In this document: one piece after another, positions 1 through 8,959 of the stretch
Layout: every line of letters begins with the position of its first letter
Numbering within the stretch: the first letter of the stretch is position 1
Assembly: GCA_004294385.1 (NCBI GenBank)
Contig: REAP01000043.1
Span: 1-38,060 of the forward strand
Direction: 5' to 3'
Origin: Oscillatoriales cyanobacterium
Lineage (GTDB): Bacteria; Cyanobacteriota; Cyanobacteriia; Cyanobacteriales; Microcoleaceae
DNA length: 38,060 nucleotides
Translations under genes and position numbers: made by a program
Notes under the pieces: model-generated
Told to the model about the DNA's origin: nothing
Seen by the model: only the letters and a program-made list of their open reading frames with translations
The model's database searches: none

Positions 1-99
1 ATGCAAGAGGACTTTAGCTATTAGACAGGGACTTCAGTCCCTGGCGGACTCGCCGGATGACTAACGGACACGGGGCGGGCTGACAGCTTAAGTTGACAC
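1..99. repeat. Family A palindromic element, right arm (cut by window edge)
   Basis: The stretch ends in TTAAGTTGACAC (88-99), the same terminus as the complete element at 23526-23731. It also shares the inner AGAGGACTTTAGCTATTAGA segment and a GACAGGGACTTC..GTCCCTGGC hairpin. The flank after it (caatgggca) matches, in reverse complement, the flank of the copy at 10840, so the conserved unit may extend a little beyond the terminus. The left part lies outside the window. Confidence 0.75.
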
Positions 100-124
100 C
101 AATGGGCATTGCCGTCTCCTCGGT

Positions 125-748
125 TTATTTTGGTGTAGAGAGACTTGCCAGCCAAATTGGATAACTAGAAGAATCCTCTGTTGTCAACCTTTGCGCCTGA
201 TAGTTTTTGCTAGTCCAATTAGCGACTGTTTGCAGACTTTCTGTTAAAAAACTTTCGCTTCCAAAGGCTTCAAATCCCAAAGTCCACGACGGAGTACCAT
301 TAATATTCAATTGGTTGATTTCTACTATGCAGCCTTGGGGTATGGGTGCTTCTACGGGGACAGACATGAGCGCACCAGGGGCAGAAACTTGGTAAAGACG
401 CTGTGCTCGTTTTTTCTTGACTTTCACCCATTTTCCTGTGGCGATTAAATCCGCTGGTAGTGGGCCCATTGTGTCGGCACAAATCCATTTCAGCCATTTC
501 TCGGCTTTTCCTTCCCAGCGGTTCCCGAACTGCATTCCCCCGAATTCTGCCTGTCGCCACTTTACTTGTAGGTTTTTCCCGCGCAGTTTCACTCCCAAGT
601 AGTCGCAGCCCGGTATCAGTAAATATAAGTCTTCTCGTTCTTCTGGTGGTGAGAGATACCCACCCAGACTTTCGCTTCCAAACCATTGCCCGATCGCCTT
701 TGGTAACATTCCGTTACAAAACCACCGCATTTCCAGACTGGTACGCAT
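125..748 (-). CDS. Conserved hypothetical protein next to IS607 element
   Basis: A 207-residue soluble protein of unknown function, with no signal peptide or membrane segment visible. It is rich in Trp and Lys. The N-terminal half contains LEMRWF and a segment reading REDLYLLIPGCDYLGVKLR followed by VKWRQ; this faintly recalls CYTH-type folds, but that is a guess. The reading frame is open up to 817, overlapping the end of tnpB, but I choose the ATG at 748. It has a GGAAAG ribosome binding site eight bases or so upstream, and the LEMRW motif then sits near the N-terminus. The IS607 element ends within about 33 bp of this start, so the native promoter has probably been displaced. Confidence 0.7.
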   Translation of the reverse strand: MRTSLEMRWFCNGMLPKAIGQWFGSESLGGYLSPPEEREDLYLLIPGCDYLGVKLRGKNLQVKWRQAEFGGMQFGNRWEGKAEKWLKWICADTMGPLPADLIATGKWVKVKKKRAQRLYQVSAPGALMSVPVEAPIPQGCIVEINQLNINGTPSWTLGFEAFGSESFLTESLQTVANWTSKNYQAQRLTTEDSSSYPIWLASLSTPK

Positions 749-780
749 AATTCTTTCCGATACTTTTTTGCTAATTTTGA

Positions 781-1950
781 CTAACAAACACATAAGTTGA
801 GATGTTCTCTCAACCAAGGCGTATCAACCAATGCCCGAAGGAAGATCCCACGAGCACCATTTAGATCCCGATTCATTCGATTCCCGTCAGTATCTTTGAT
901 AATACGGGAACCGCCAATCTTCTTGACTTCCCCAGTCCAAGAAACAGTCTTAGAAGTGTAGGCTTCATTGATTTTTGTCAAAGCGACTTTGCTAGACTCC
1001 CAAGCTTTCCACTCTAAATGCTTCTTGAACTGATAGTGACTCAAAGTAAGCATCTGACGCACGGTTTTAGAACGAATCTTGCGACGGGATTTGCTGACCA
1101 TTTGAGAAGACTCAAAAGAGGGTAGCAAAATCACATCAAAGCTATCAACTAGGAACCGCGCTATTTTGTGATGGAGTTCTTTCACCAAGTGCTGAACTTT
1201 AGACTTCAGCCTGTCAACCGCTTTCTTGAATCGCTTCTTCTGTCTCCCAGGGGCTTTACTCATTTTTGAGGTGAGCTTATCCAACTTGAAACACAGTTTT
1301 TGAATATGCAGATTGGAATCATTCCCAAGCCACCCGTAGGATGTCTCGGAAAAGAATGTCATAAATGTGCGAACACCGGGATCTAAGGCAACCACACGAC
1401 CTTGGTTATCGGTCTGCTGTGGTTGCACTTCTTCTGAGACGACAATGTAATACTCACCATAAGCAAGTGTTAATCGTCCATCACTGAAGTCTTTGGGTAA
1501 TGCCTCTTTTAGCTTTGATTGACCCAATTTTGTGTGATAAATTCCTTTTGACCCAATTGCAGACTTAGGAATATACAAGGATTGCTTTGTATCTTTTCTA
1601 CTACGAAATTTAACTTTGCAGATTTTACCCGTTTTCTTGAAATCTCCTTTAGCTTTTTTGACAGCTAAGCAAGCATCTTTAATGGCGATCGATTTAATCT
1701 GAAACGGCACTGGCTTTGCCCAATCAGGCAATCTATTAAGTATGTCCGTTTTGATTGCCATCCAGTTAGCTTTTGTGTCAGGCTGTTGCAAGTATTTAAC
1801 CGTAGTGTTAAAGACAAAGCGACTAACCCCAAACCATTGCTTAAGCAAGGCTTTTTGATCAGGGTTGAGGAAGATTCGGATCTTCCTTGATTTTCTTGCG
1901 GTAGCTTCTAAGTCCGTGCATTCTGCAACGGTCGCCGTGAAGGATGGCAA
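781..1950 (-). CDS. tnpB: IS607-type TnpB RNA-guided nuclease, zinc ribbon lost
   Basis: TnpB is the accessory RNA-guided DNA nuclease of IS607/IS605 elements. With a TTG start at 1950 the protein has about 389 residues. The RuvC acidic residues are visible: Asp190 in VALDPGVRT, Glu280 in LPSFESSQ and Asp362 in NRDLNGARG. The segment that normally holds a four-Cys zinc ribbon (EAYTSKTVSWTGEVKK to GNRMNRD) has no cysteine at all; the only late cysteines are the final CVC. The frame is open to 2361, but that upstream part is the shadow of tnpA. No ATG fits, so the start is uncertain; the gene overlaps the 3' end of tnpA by about 90 bp. The frame appears intact. Confidence 0.8.
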   Translation of the reverse strand: MPSFTATVAECTDLEATARKSRKIRIFLNPDQKALLKQWFGVSRFVFNTTVKYLQQPDTKANWMAIKTDILNRLPDWAKPVPFQIKSIAIKDACLAVKKAKGDFKKTGKICKVKFRSRKDTKQSLYIPKSAIGSKGIYHTKLGQSKLKEALPKDFSDGRLTLAYGEYYIVVSEEVQPQQTDNQGRVVALDPGVRTFMTFFSETSYGWLGNDSNLHIQKLCFKLDKLTSKMSKAPGRQKKRFKKAVDRLKSKVQHLVKELHHKIARFLVDSFDVILLPSFESSQMVSKSRRKIRSKTVRQMLTLSHYQFKKHLEWKAWESSKVALTKINEAYTSKTVSWTGEVKKIGGSRIIKDTDGNRMNRDLNGARGIFLRALVDTPWLREHLNLCVC

Positions 1951-2434
1951 GAAGATCGGCCGTGAGTTCAGACTCTGGGCAGTGAAGAGGATTTGAGAGA
2001 ACCACGATTGATCCACCGTTCTGTTCTGCCATGAATTGGAAAAGCTCAAAGCCAAATCGGCACAATCTGTCTCGACAGGCAATAACAATCGTGAGCTTAT
2101 CACCTCGCATAAATCTGACCAATAAGGCTTGTAGTCCTTTCCTCTTGAAGTTGAGTCCACTTCCGATATCTTGGATGATTTCGGATTCTGGGTAACGCTC
2201 TGGCATAAATTCGACTTGTCTTGCAAGATCGTCTTTTTGCTTGGCACTACTAACTCTGCAATAGCAGACGATGGCAGAACTAGATCCGTCAGACTGATAG
2301 GATTCAACATCGTAGAGACGTTGCCCAGCTTCATTCTTGATTGATTTGATTCGTCCGTCATCTGCGTATTTCCTTAGAGTATTTGGGTGCAAACCTAGAA
2401 ATTCGACTGCTTTTCTCAGTGGAATGTATGCCAT
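1859..2434 (-). CDS. tnpA: IS607-type serine recombinase TnpA
   Basis: This 191-residue transposase has an N-terminal MerR/excisionase-like helix-turn-helix (about residues 3-43, LRKAVEFLGLHPNTLRKYA). A small serine-resolvase domain follows. The nucleophile is predicted as Ser62 in YCRVSSAKQ, and the conserved ACRDRLCRFG arginine motif is near 119-127. The family mediates cut-and-paste through a circular intermediate. The C-terminal ELTADLLAILH..CRMHGLRSY segment has Gly-Asp-Arg (167-169) where relatives usually carry a hydrophobic VFS-like triplet, which might weaken the long dimer helix. That comparison is from memory. The gene overlaps tnpB in another frame. Confidence 0.88.
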   Translation of the reverse strand: MAYIPLRKAVEFLGLHPNTLRKYADDGRIKSIKNEAGQRLYDVESYQSDGSSSAIVCYCRVSSAKQKDDLARQVEFMPERYPESEIIQDIGSGLNFKRKGLQALLVRFMRGDKLTIVIACRDRLCRFGFELFQFMAEQNGGSIVVLSNPLHCPESELTADLLAILHGDRCRMHGLRSYRKKIKEDPNLPQP

Positions 2435-2542
2435 GAACCAAAGGCATCACATTCGTTAGCGTTTGTCAATGATTGTTAGCAAATTAATTACTGTTGTTTT
2501 ACCTCTGTTCCCAAATTTTCAAACCCAGACTGGATTTGCTAG

Positions 2543-2929
<387 letters not shown>

Positions 2930-2955
2930 TGATGTGCTTAAAAATTAAACTGGAT

Positions 2956-2997
2956 AGCTATGGCTTGTAAGCGCTACGCAAATTACAATCCATAGCT
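2956..2997 (+). terminator. Hairpin downstream of HLIP gene
   Basis: AGCTATGG-c-TTGTAA pairs with TTACAA-t-CCATAGCT, giving a 14-bp stem with one mismatch and a 12-base loop. It sits 26 bp after the stop codon. The following TAACTGTTTTTA gives a weak T-run, so it is a terminator-like or 3'-protecting hairpin. Confidence 0.65.
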
Positions 2998-3072
2998 TAA
3001 CTGTTTTTAGGGGCAAGGTTTGGTGAGATAATTTAGAAACAAATATTTAACTGTCATTCGATCGCAAAAATA

Positions 3073-3612
3073 ATGATCAAACGAATTGTGACCATGCTTC
3101 TGGTAGTGTTCAGCCTCACCTTGACCAGTTGTGTATCTAACGTTGTCGGACTCAAAAGCCATGTTGATACTGGCGATGGCTATCAGTTTCTCTATCCCAA
3201 CGGCTGGCTACCAATTGCGGTTGCTAATGGCCCGGATGTGGTATTTCGCGATTTGATTCAGCAAACTGAGAATGTGAGCGTAGTCATCAGTCCTGTCACG
3301 GGAGATAAAACTCTGGCAGATTTGGGAACACCATCGGAGGTTGGTTACAAGCTTAGCAAAAATGCGATCGCGCCGCCAGATTCCGGCCGCGAAGCTGAGT
3401 TGGTCAATGCTGAATCTCGTGAATCGCGATCGAAAAACTATTACCTTTTAGAATACGCCGTCAAGCTCCCTAATCAACAACGGCACAACTTAGCGAGCGT
3501 AGCCGTCAGTCGTGGTAAACTTTTTACACTAAATATTTCCACTACCGAAGAACGTTGGCCGAAGGTTAAAGAAGCTTTCGAGAAAGTAGTTAAGTCTTTT
3601 TCTGTTTATTAG
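3073..3612 (+). CDS. PsbP-like photosystem II lipoprotein (CyanoP)
   Basis: This 179-residue protein has a lipoprotein signal peptide. Lys3-Arg4 and a hydrophobic run lead to a lipobox LTSC with Cys20 as the predicted lipidated residue. The rest matches the PsbP fold: GYQFLYPNGW near 36-45, DVVFRDLI near 55-62, NVSVVISPV near 67-75, and the C-terminal LASVAVSRGKLFTLNIS and KVVKSFSVY blocks. In cyanobacteria CyanoP is a thylakoid-lumen protein linked to photosystem II assembly. The length is normal and the frame is intact. A minisatellite begins directly after the stop codon. Confidence 0.9.
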   Translation: MIKRIVTMLLVVFSLTLTSCVSNVVGLKSHVDTGDGYQFLYPNGWLPIAVANGPDVVFRDLIQQTENVSVVISPVTGDKTLADLGTPSEVGYKLSKNAIAPPDSGREAELVNAESRESRSKNYYLLEYAVKLPNQQRHNLASVAVSRGKLFTLNISTTEERWPKVKEAFEKVVKSFSVY

Positions 3613-3865
3613 GGAATTGGGAATTGGGCATTGGCCAAACAGGGCATTGGCCAAACAGGGCATTGGCCAAACAGGGCATTGGCCAAACAGGGCATTGGCC
3701 AAACAGGGAATTGGCCAAACAGGGAATTGGGAATTGGCCAAACAGGGAATTGGGCATCGGCCAAACAGGGAATTGGCCAAACAGGGAATTGGGCATTGGG
3801 CATTGGGTAAAACAAATAACAAATAACCAATAACAAATAACCAATAACCAATAACAACTGTCAAC
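3613..3865. repeat. 16-bp minisatellite plus heptamer-type tail between psbP-like gene and maf
   Basis: Five exact tandem copies of CATTGGCCAAACAGGG occupy 3629-3708. Four more GGCCAAACAGGG copies follow with AATTGGG spacers, up to about 3790. Each unit contains the self-complementary TTGGCCAA. The tail (about 3810-3855) alternates AAATAAC and CAATAAC. Open frames through it on both strands are artefacts of the repeat. It forms the 5' leader region of maf. Confidence 0.95.
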
Positions 3866-3879
3866 TGACTTTTTAACTT

Positions 3880-4530
3880 ATGAAAACTCCAACTTTTGTA
3901 TTAGCATCAGCTTCTCCAGCGCGCCAAAAACTGCTAAAAAGTGCTGGCATTCAAGCTGTGATTTGCCCCAGTGACTTTGATGAAGGGCAAATACAAATGA
4001 GGGATGCTACTAAATTAGTCCAGGTTTTAGCCGAGGGAAAAGCTGATGCTGTAGCTGAGTTTTTGCGGGCTAATTCTCACCCCCAAATTCCCAATCCCAA
4101 AGCCTGTTTAGTTTTGGGATGCGATTCAATTTTGGTGATTGATGGGGAAATTCACGGTAAGCCGAAAGATGCGGAAGAGGCAATTTCCCGTTGGCAGCAA
4201 ATGCGCGGTAAAGTTGGCGAACTTTATACTGGTCATGCTTTAATTGATACTAGATTTGATAACTTTGATGAGGTGATGGATCGATCGATCGTTCGCTGTC
4301 AAGTTACAAAAGTTCATTTTGCGGAAGTTACCTCTCACCAAATCGCGGCTTACGTTGCTACGGGGGAACCTCTCGCCTGTGCAGGCTGTTTTGCACTGGA
4401 AGGTAAAGGCGGTTTTTTTATTGAAAAAATCGAAGGCTGTCACACAAATGTGATTGGTTTGAGTTTGCCTTTGTTGCGGCAAATGCTTCGGGATATGGGA
4501 TATGATGTGGCGGATTTTTGGCAATCTTAA
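3880..4530 (+). CDS. maf: Maf-family nucleotide pyrophosphatase
   Basis: Maf proteins hydrolyse non-canonical or modified nucleoside triphosphates to monophosphates and are linked to septum control. The 216-residue product carries the N-terminal [10 protein letters not shown] motif (residues 10-19), SDFDE (31-35), the catalytic Asp in GCDSI (Asp82) and HGKPKD near 92-97. These are the expected active-site blocks. The usual TxT-type segment reads YTGHALI. It is slightly longer than the roughly 190-200 residues typical of the family, owing to an insertion around 66-74. The start ATG lies just after a tandem-repeat array and has no strong ribosome binding site. It converges on the RTX-type gene. 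Confidence 0.9.
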   Translation: MKTPTFVLASASPARQKLLKSAGIQAVICPSDFDEGQIQMRDATKLVQVLAEGKADAVAEFLRANSHPQIPNPKACLVLGCDSILVIDGEIHGKPKDAEEAISRWQQMRGKVGELYTGHALIDTRFDNFDEVMDRSIVRCQVTKVHFAEVTSHQIAAYVATGEPLACAGCFALEGKGGFFIEKIEGCHTNVIGLSLPLLRQMLRDMGYDVADFWQS

Positions 4531-4586
4531 TGTTTGCTGGATTTATATCACGAATTGGTCTACGCATCTAACTCAAGAAACACTCA

Positions 4587-4834
4587 AGAAACCGGGTTTT
4601 TTGGGGTTTATACGACTGTAATGAAATATTCTCATAAAAACCCGGTTTCTGGCCCTCGCGAGGAATCGAAGAAACCGGGTTTTTTGGGGTTTCTATGACT
4701 GTAATGAAGTATTCTCGCAAAAACCCGGTTTCTGACTACCCCCGGTTTCTGGCCTACGCATCAAAACCAAAGAAACCGGGTTTTTTGGGGTTTCTATGAC
4801 TGTAATGAAGTATTCTCGCAAAAACCCGGTTTCT
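4587..4834. repeat. Three direct copies of a 64-bp palindromic repeat
   Basis: Copies lie at 4587-4650, 4670-4733 and 4771-4834. Each begins AGAAACCGGGTTTTTTGGGG and ends AAAAACCCGGTTTCT, so each forms a 13- to 15-bp stem with a loop containing GACTGTAATGAAGTATTCTC. Copies 2 and 3 are nearly identical and are both followed by GACTACCCCC; copy 1 has a few differences. The array fills the gap between the convergent maf and RTX-type genes and could terminate transcription from both sides. Confidence 0.93.
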
Positions 4835-4853
4835 GACTACCCCCGCACAAATC

Positions 4854-5771
4854 TTATCCAAGGGCGATCGCACTGTCAGACACAGAAGTAAACTGAAGTT
4901 GACTCGGCGAAACATCTTTCACCAAGCCCAAGATATTGCCGTTGCTCGCTTCCCGAATCACCGTCGCCTTAGTGTTTAAAATTCTAAACTCAGTAGTTAT
5001 AATCGATCCCGGAGGAATAGGCCCATTACTGTCGTAATCTCTGGCATCACCAATTGTTAAAAACCGTTCAGTTAAGATAACATCATTTCGCGTCAATCCT
5101 CCCGCCAATCCAATTACATCTCCTTGAGATGGATTGTAATCGAGAATAAAATCTGCTGGCACTTGTTCTACATTAGAAGGAAAAGTCCCAACTGGACGAG
5201 GTTGCTCGGAACCAAATTCTGTCGAAGTTGCTCCTGCTTCTCTTCTAATTACAAACAAATCTGAGCCTTCTCCTCCCCAAAGTCTATCAATTCCAGCATC
5301 ACCAGTTAGAGTATCGTTGCCACTTTCTCCTACTAAAGCATCATTGCCTTTGCCGCCTCTCAAAAAATCATTTCCCGTGCCTCCGTAAGCATAATCATCG
5401 CCTTGATCTCCGCTGAGAATGTCATTGCCACATTCTCCATAAATAATGTCAGAATCTTGACCACCGCGAATAGTGTCGCTACCACAACCTCCGATTAAAG
5501 TATCTCTGCCACTGTTACCGTTCATCAGTTCGGCAGCACCGGAACCTCGGACAAAATCGTTGCCACTCAAAGCCCGCAAACCTCCAGGAGTATTGCGGAG
5601 AATTCCGTTGGCTAATTGAACTATATCGTCATTGGCGGTGAGGTCAAAAAAGTTTGGATCGCTAGCGGGATTTAATGGTGCATTTAGCAATCTGATGTTT
5701 GGGGGATCGGGAATAATTGGGTCGGAATTTTCAGCTAAGGCTCTAATTTCTCCGAGGTTTGTTTCTAACAT
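4854..5771 (-). CDS. RTX-type calcium-binding repeat protein
   Basis: This 305-residue protein has a block of hemolysin-type glycine-aspartate nonapeptides (GGxGxDxxx) at about residues 80-170. Examples are GNSGRDTLIGG, GGQDSDIIYG, GGTGNDFLRGG, GGKGNDALVG and GGEGSDLFVI. Such repeats fold into a calcium-binding beta-roll and usually mark proteins exported by type I secretion. There is no N-terminal signal peptide and no enzyme domain. The C-terminal part (FILDYNPSQGDVIGL, SIITTEFRILN) resembles the acidic tail seen in cyanobacterial RTX proteins. The ATG at 5771 has AGGAG ten bases upstream; an open frame extends to 5831. No type I secretion genes are nearby. Confidence 0.88.
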   Translation of the reverse strand: MLETNLGEIRALAENSDPIIPDPPNIRLLNAPLNPASDPNFFDLTANDDIVQLANGILRNTPGGLRALSGNDFVRGSGAAELMNGNSGRDTLIGGCGSDTIRGGQDSDIIYGECGNDILSGDQGDDYAYGGTGNDFLRGGKGNDALVGESGNDTLTGDAGIDRLWGGEGSDLFVIRREAGATSTEFGSEQPRPVGTFPSNVEQVPADFILDYNPSQGDVIGLAGGLTRNDVILTERFLTIGDARDYDSNGPIPPGSIITTEFRILNTKATVIREASNGNILGLVKDVSPSQLQFTSVSDSAIALG

Positions 5772-5928
5772 TCTAGGTTTCTCCTGCTTTGATTCAGTAT
5801 GTTGACACCCTGATTCTAACAAAGGTTCCAATTAAGAAATCTACATGAATCTGCGGTTATAATAATCAAATTAGCCTCGAAACTGCTCAAGATTATCTTG
5901 CAACAAGCCTAATTTATTGACACCAAGC

Positions 5929-6000
5929 CGTTGGCGTTAGCGAAGCGATCCGAAGGAAAGCCCGCCCCTACGGGGGCTGCGCCAACGAAGAGGATCGCCC
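5929..6000. repeat. Cyanobacterial palindromic repeat upstream of eno
   Basis: GTTGGCG (5930-5936) pairs with CGCCAAC (5980-5986) around GTTAGCGAAGCGATCC and a CCCCTACGGGGG inner hairpin. GCGATCC/GGATCGC also pair. GGCGTTAGCGAAGC-type sequences are common dispersed repeats in cyanobacteria. The rest of the gene-free stretch 5772-6136 shows no gene; it should contain the promoters of the RTX-type gene and of eno, but no clear boxes were seen. Confidence 0.7.
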
Positions 6001-6115
6001 AAATCCGCAAATATTTTGAATTATGAAGCAATAATTCTGGGGATAGCGTAATCTATTAGCGATCGGCATTCAGTGACCAAGCACCAACTGAATGCTAATT
6101 GTCATGGAACCTTGA

Positions 6116-7417
<1,302 letters not shown>

Positions 7418-7461
7418 CACTTGTTAATGGGTAATCGGGCATCGGGAATTCACATCCTGTA

Positions 7462-7518
7462 GGGGCGGGTTTTACAAACAATAATTGCCTAAAACCAATA
7501 ATCTCGTAAACCCGCCCC
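7462..7518. terminator. Inverted repeat between convergent eno and argC
   Basis: GGGGCGGGTTTT (7462-7473) pairs with GTAAACCCGCCCC (7506-7518) across a 32-base AT-rich loop. On either strand the stem is followed by no clear T-run, so it is a possible bidirectional terminator. A short heptamer run (ATTACCC, about 7526-7545) follows it. Confidence 0.5.
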
Positions 7519-7554
7519 GACCCAATTACCCATTACCCATTACCAAATTCTCAA

Positions 7555-8613
7555 TTAAGGGTAAAAAGCCAATTGAGGTAAACCCAAAGTTTCTTCCCAA
7601 CCCATCATCAAATTCATACACTGAATGCCTTGTCCGGCTTGACCTTTAATTAAATTATCGATCGCCGACATCACAATTACTCTGTCAGTACGCGGATCTA
7701 CTTCCACGCCGATGTAACAAAGATTCGTGCCACAAGCCCATTTTGACTGCGGATAAACCCCCGCCGGCAACACTTTCACTAAAGGAGAATTGCGGTAAAA
7801 AGCACTGAAAATGGTGATTAAATCTTCCCGGACTAATCCCGGATCACGCAAATTTGCGTAAACAGTTGCCAAAATTCCTCGCACCATCGGCATCAGGTGA
7901 GGAGTAAATTGGACTTTAATATCTTGTCCGGCTAAATCGCTGCAAACTTGCTCAATTTCTGGGGTGTGGCGGTGACGGCCAACACCATAAGCACCGATGG
8001 AATTATCAGCTTCTGCCAACAATAGATTAATTTCGCCTTTCCGGCCTCCTCCCGAAGATCCTGATTTAGCGTCGATAATTGCTGTTTCTGGAACGATGAT
8101 ACCTTGTTTGAGCAAGGGTGCCAGGGCCAACAAACTAGCGGTGACGTAGCAGCCTGCACAGCCGACTAATTGAGCGTTTTTAATGCGATCGCGATACAAT
8201 TCTGGTAAACCGTAAACAGCGGTGGCTGCTAGAGCAGAGTCCGATCGATCGCCGCCGTACCAAGCTTTGTAAGTATCAAGATTTTCAAACCTGTAGTCAG
8301 CCGACAAATCCAAGACTTTGCAGCCTTTTTCGATCAGCGTCGGTGCCATTTGGTAAGCCAAACCGTTGGGTAGCGACAGAAACACAACTTCACATTTAGC
8401 CGCTATTTTGTCTAAGTCGATCGCCTCGACAGTCAAATCAACGCAGTTAGTCAAATGCGGATACAGGCTGGAATAAGGTTTTCCCGCACTGCTATCCCCG
8501 CCCAAATAAACTACTTCGGCCGCTGGATGATCCGCTAGCAATCGCACAAGTTGCACGCCGCCGTACCCTGAAGCGCCAATAATGCCTACAGGCACACGTC
8601 CAACATTTCCCAT
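7555..8613 (-). CDS. argC: N-acetyl-gamma-glutamyl-phosphate reductase
   Basis: ArgC reduces N-acetylglutamyl phosphate to the semialdehyde with NADPH, the third step of arginine synthesis. The 352-residue protein has the nucleotide-binding loop GASGYGG (13-19), LSADYRF (103-109), the substrate loop [11 protein letters not shown] and the histidine motif [12 protein letters not shown]. The catalytic cysteine is predicted as Cys155 in GCAGCYVTA. The family usually reads GNPGCYPT, so both prolines around the cysteine are replaced (Ala153, Val157). The frame is intact and the rest is conserved, so it is probably active. It stands alone, not in an arg operon. Confidence 0.95.
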   Translation of the reverse strand: MGNVGRVPVGIIGASGYGGVQLVRLLADHPAAEVVYLGGDSSAGKPYSSLYPHLTNCVDLTVEAIDLDKIAAKCEVVFLSLPNGLAYQMAPTLIEKGCKVLDLSADYRFENLDTYKAWYGGDRSDSALAATAVYGLPELYRDRIKNAQLVGCAGCYVTASLLALAPLLKQGIIVPETAIIDAKSGSSGGGRKGEINLLLAEADNSIGAYGVGRHRHTPEIEQVCSDLAGQDIKVQFTPHLMPMVRGILATVYANLRDPGLVREDLITIFSAFYRNSPLVKVLPAGVYPQSKWACGTNLCYIGVEVDPRTDRVIVMSAIDNLIKGQAGQGIQCMNLMMGWEETLGLPQLAFYP

Positions 8614-8839
8614 TTTCTTTTATCCCTCAGCCCTTGAAATCTAAAAAACTCTTTAACTTTTGCTGCATTGTAGTACCAAACGGCAACTTTGGTGGTCAAG
8701 AATTGTTTTTTTTTTGTTATGGAGGTGCGGTGGCGATGCTGAGAAACCCTAGAATTGATAAACTGATGTGCGATCGTGCTATAAAACTACTAATCCCCGA
8801 CCTCAAAACCGGAGATTAATATTTTTCACTATCCTGAGT

Positions 8840-8924
8840 CCTTCGACTACGCTCAGGAACCGTGTAGTCGCGCACTGAGCGTAGTCACGCACTGAGCGTA
8901 GTCGCGCACTGAGCGTAGTCGAAG
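8840..8924. repeat. 17-bp tandem repeat with inverted left end
   Basis: Three tandem 17-mers GTAGTCGCGCACTGAGC occupy 8864-8914 (the middle copy has A for G) and are followed by GTAGTCGAAG. The left end CCTTCGACTACGCTCAGG (8840-8857) is the reverse complement of the CTGAGCGTAGTCGAAG end. A related CTGAGCGGAGTCGAAGG occurs near 17914. Between argC and this block (8614-8839) I see no gene, only an AATCCCCG..CGGAGATT hairpin near 8791-8818. Confidence 0.85.
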
Positions 8925-8959
8925 TGCCTTCTTCCCTCTTCCTTCTTCTTCCTTCCTAC

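Larger units (their letters stand above)
781..2434 (-). mobile_element. IS607-type insertion sequence (tnpA + tnpB)
   Basis: The pair is a MerR-like serine recombinase overlapping a TnpB gene, both on the minus strand, as in IS607-family elements. IS607 elements have no terminal inverted repeats, so the limits given are the coding limits. The true ends should lie between about 750 and 780 on one side and about 2435 and 2470 on the other. The element separates the hypothetical gene at 125-748 from the light-stress gene at 2717. Confidence 0.85.

Noticed and set aside
207..750. Plus-strand open frames opposite the hypothetical gene
   Set aside because: They overlap each other and the minus-strand gene, which has a ribosome binding site and better protein-like composition.
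1951..2361. Extended N-terminus of the IS607 TnpB frame
   Set aside because: It lies in the other frame of tnpA and has no protein-family features before the IRIFLNPDQK region.
3529..3864. Several overlapping open frames on both strands with repeats such as ALFGQCPVWP
   Set aside because: They are translations of the 16-bp minisatellite; no start site, no coding bias, and they exist in several frames at once.
8634..8819. 61-residue open frame between argC and the cysA-like gene
   Set aside because: It has no ribosome binding site, contains poly-T runs and shows no recognisable motif; probably non-coding.
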